Shown here one piece after another: positions 33,391 to 34,090 of a stretch of 34,090 nucleotides of DNA (positions are counted from its first letter, which is position 1; each line of letters starts with the position of its first letter). The DNA is from JAQUCI01 sp964553255 (lineage in GTDB: Bacteria > Bacillota_I > Bacilli_A > Erysipelotrichales > Erysipelotrichaceae): positions 1 to 34,090 of the forward strand of contig CAZKJS010000016.1 of NCBI GenBank assembly GCA_964553255.1, written 5' to 3'. The notes under the pieces were generated by a model. The model was not told where the DNA came from. It searched no databases and worked only from the letters and a program-made list of their open reading frames with translations. The translations under genes were made by a program, and so were the position numbers.

Positions 33391-33925
33391 ATTTGCATAT
33401 ACGTTTTAGTTTATCAATAGATGTATTACAGAACTCACACTTGATCGTTTGTACTTTATTATGATAGCCACAACAACATTGCCAATAATCATTCATGAAT
33501 ATTGGAATTACTTCAATGTTTGGAAAATAGCGTTTAAATCTTATCATATCTATGAGCTTAAGCTTTTTAATAGGTTTAAACAGTATTGCTGGCTGTCTAA
33601 TATCAGTCTTTTTATTATTGATGATAATTTCTCTTATCTGGATATTATGGATATTAAGTGCATATAATCTACATTTGATGATGTTGTTACTATTGTGATT
33701 AAGGGCGTGAGTAAAATTATTGATGATAACTTCTTTTTGATCAATGATAAATTTAATTTGATCAATTCTTTCATTATTAAAACGACGATTAAAAAGATAA
33801 ACATCATACTCATTATTATTATTGATATCTTCAATTTTAAACATCCAAAACTGAGCATCAAGACTATTTTCGATTTTGTTATTGATCATGCATTCATAGA
33901 AATCAAAGCGTTTAATTAGTATCAT
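33389..33925 (-). CDS. Zinc-ribbon protein of unknown function
   Basis: A 178-residue protein with GAGG eight bases before the ATG. The first 140 residues are Asn/Ile-rich and strand-rich without membrane helices. The C-terminus holds WQCCCGYHNKVQTIKCEFC, a W-x-C-x-C-G-x2-N-x(n)-C-x2-C zinc ribbon/RanBP2-like knuckle. Similar C-terminal knuckles occur on small Bacillota proteins of unknown role, where they may bind nucleic acid or protein. It converges on the thioredoxin-like gene. Base composition is more AT-rich than its neighbours, with long Asn/Ile runs (IEDINNNNEYDVYLFN), so acquisition or relaxed selection is possible. Confidence 0.75.
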   Translation of the reverse strand: MILIKRFDFYECMINNKIENSLDAQFWMFKIEDINNNNEYDVYLFNRRFNNERIDQIKFIIDQKEVIINNFTHALNHNSNNIIKCRLYALNIHNIQIREIIINNKKTDIRQPAILFKPIKKLKLIDMIRFKRYFPNIEVIPIFMNDYWQCCCGYHNKVQTIKCEFCNTSIDKLKRICK

Positions 33926-33979
33926 CAGTAATTCCTCATATTAAGATAACTATTTTTAAGAATAATAAAGACTATATCA

Positions 33980-33985
33980 ATTATA
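33980..33985 (-). promoter_or_regulatory. Possible -10 for the zinc-ribbon gene
   Basis: TATAAT on the minus strand about 55 bases upstream of the start, without a convincing -35. The remaining bases to 34090 are very AT-rich and show nothing else. Confidence 0.3.
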
Positions 33986-34090
33986 ATCCTTAATAAAAGA
34001 AATTCATACTATTGTTTTTACTAATTTTTATCGATAATGAATTATTAAAGTAATTTCCGTTTTAAGAAAGAAGTGGAAATAAGTGTGAGA

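Overview
The window is a stretch of chromosome from a low-GC, wall-bearing member of the Bacilli. Gene order follows Bacillus-type chromosomes in several blocks: rsmE-mtaB-(deoC)-rpsU, ftsK/rnj, ymfF-ymfH, rodZ-pgsA-cinA-recA-rny-ymdB-miaB, gpsB-rnpB-recU-ponA, and ypmB-dnaD-nth. TGA is used as a stop (ftsK, ymdB, satD) and tryptophan is TGG, so the standard bacterial code applies and this is not a Mycoplasma-type genome. Peptidoglycan genes (murE, a class A PBP, gpsB, rodZ) show a cell wall. No spoVS or other sporulation gene lies between ymdB and miaB. An Erysipelotrichales-, Haloplasma- or RF39-like lineage is plausible, but this is inference.

Layout. 1-504: 5' part of a serine hydrolase (minus strand). 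597-838: rpsU with its promoter and terminator. 839-2874: an accessory interval holding a decayed deoC 3' end, a DUF3307 membrane protein, a satD-family gene and a triplicated terminator hairpin. 2874-8499: deoC, murE, mtaB, an unknown gene, rsmE and rluB as one tight minus-strand operon (RNA modification, wall precursor synthesis, nucleoside catabolism). 8551-9823: scpB and scpA (condensin partners). 9889-12270: plsC, dfrA, thyA and ssb (thymidylate/folate, lipid, ssDNA binding). 12422-15339: a small tail-anchored protein and a pair of M16 peptidase homologues. 15400-21729: ftsK, a catalytically degenerate RNase J, miaB, a ferredoxin and ymdB. 21730-26406: rny, recA, cinA C-domain, pgsA, rodZ. 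26522-27194: RNase P RNA overlapping gpsB. 27359-31157 (plus strand): recU and a long class A PBP. 31168-32755: nth, dnaD, ypmB-like. 32838-33925: a membrane-anchored thioredoxin-fold-like protein convergent with a zinc-ribbon protein.

Most of the window is ordinary housekeeping sequence in compact operons with 1-17 bp overlaps. Sigma-A-type promoters can be placed in front of most transcription units. Spacer-17 TTTACA/TATAAT, TTGAAA/TATAAT or TTGCTT/TATAAT forms are common, and several units use an extended -10 (TGnTATAAT).

The most unusual part is 1065-2874. SatD shows a motif pattern like a class III nucleotide cyclase/GGDEF-type palm (D10, GD at 51-52, RAGIGVG, then a GEAYxxA helix) joined to a C-terminal helix-turn-helix. 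It is translationally coupled to a seven-helix membrane protein with conserved His/Asp positions. The pair lies between deoC and rpsU, and a second, decayed copy of the deoC 3' end lies on the far side, as if a two-gene cassette had been inserted at the end of deoC. A nucleotide-signalling or effector function is a hypothesis, not a demonstrated property.
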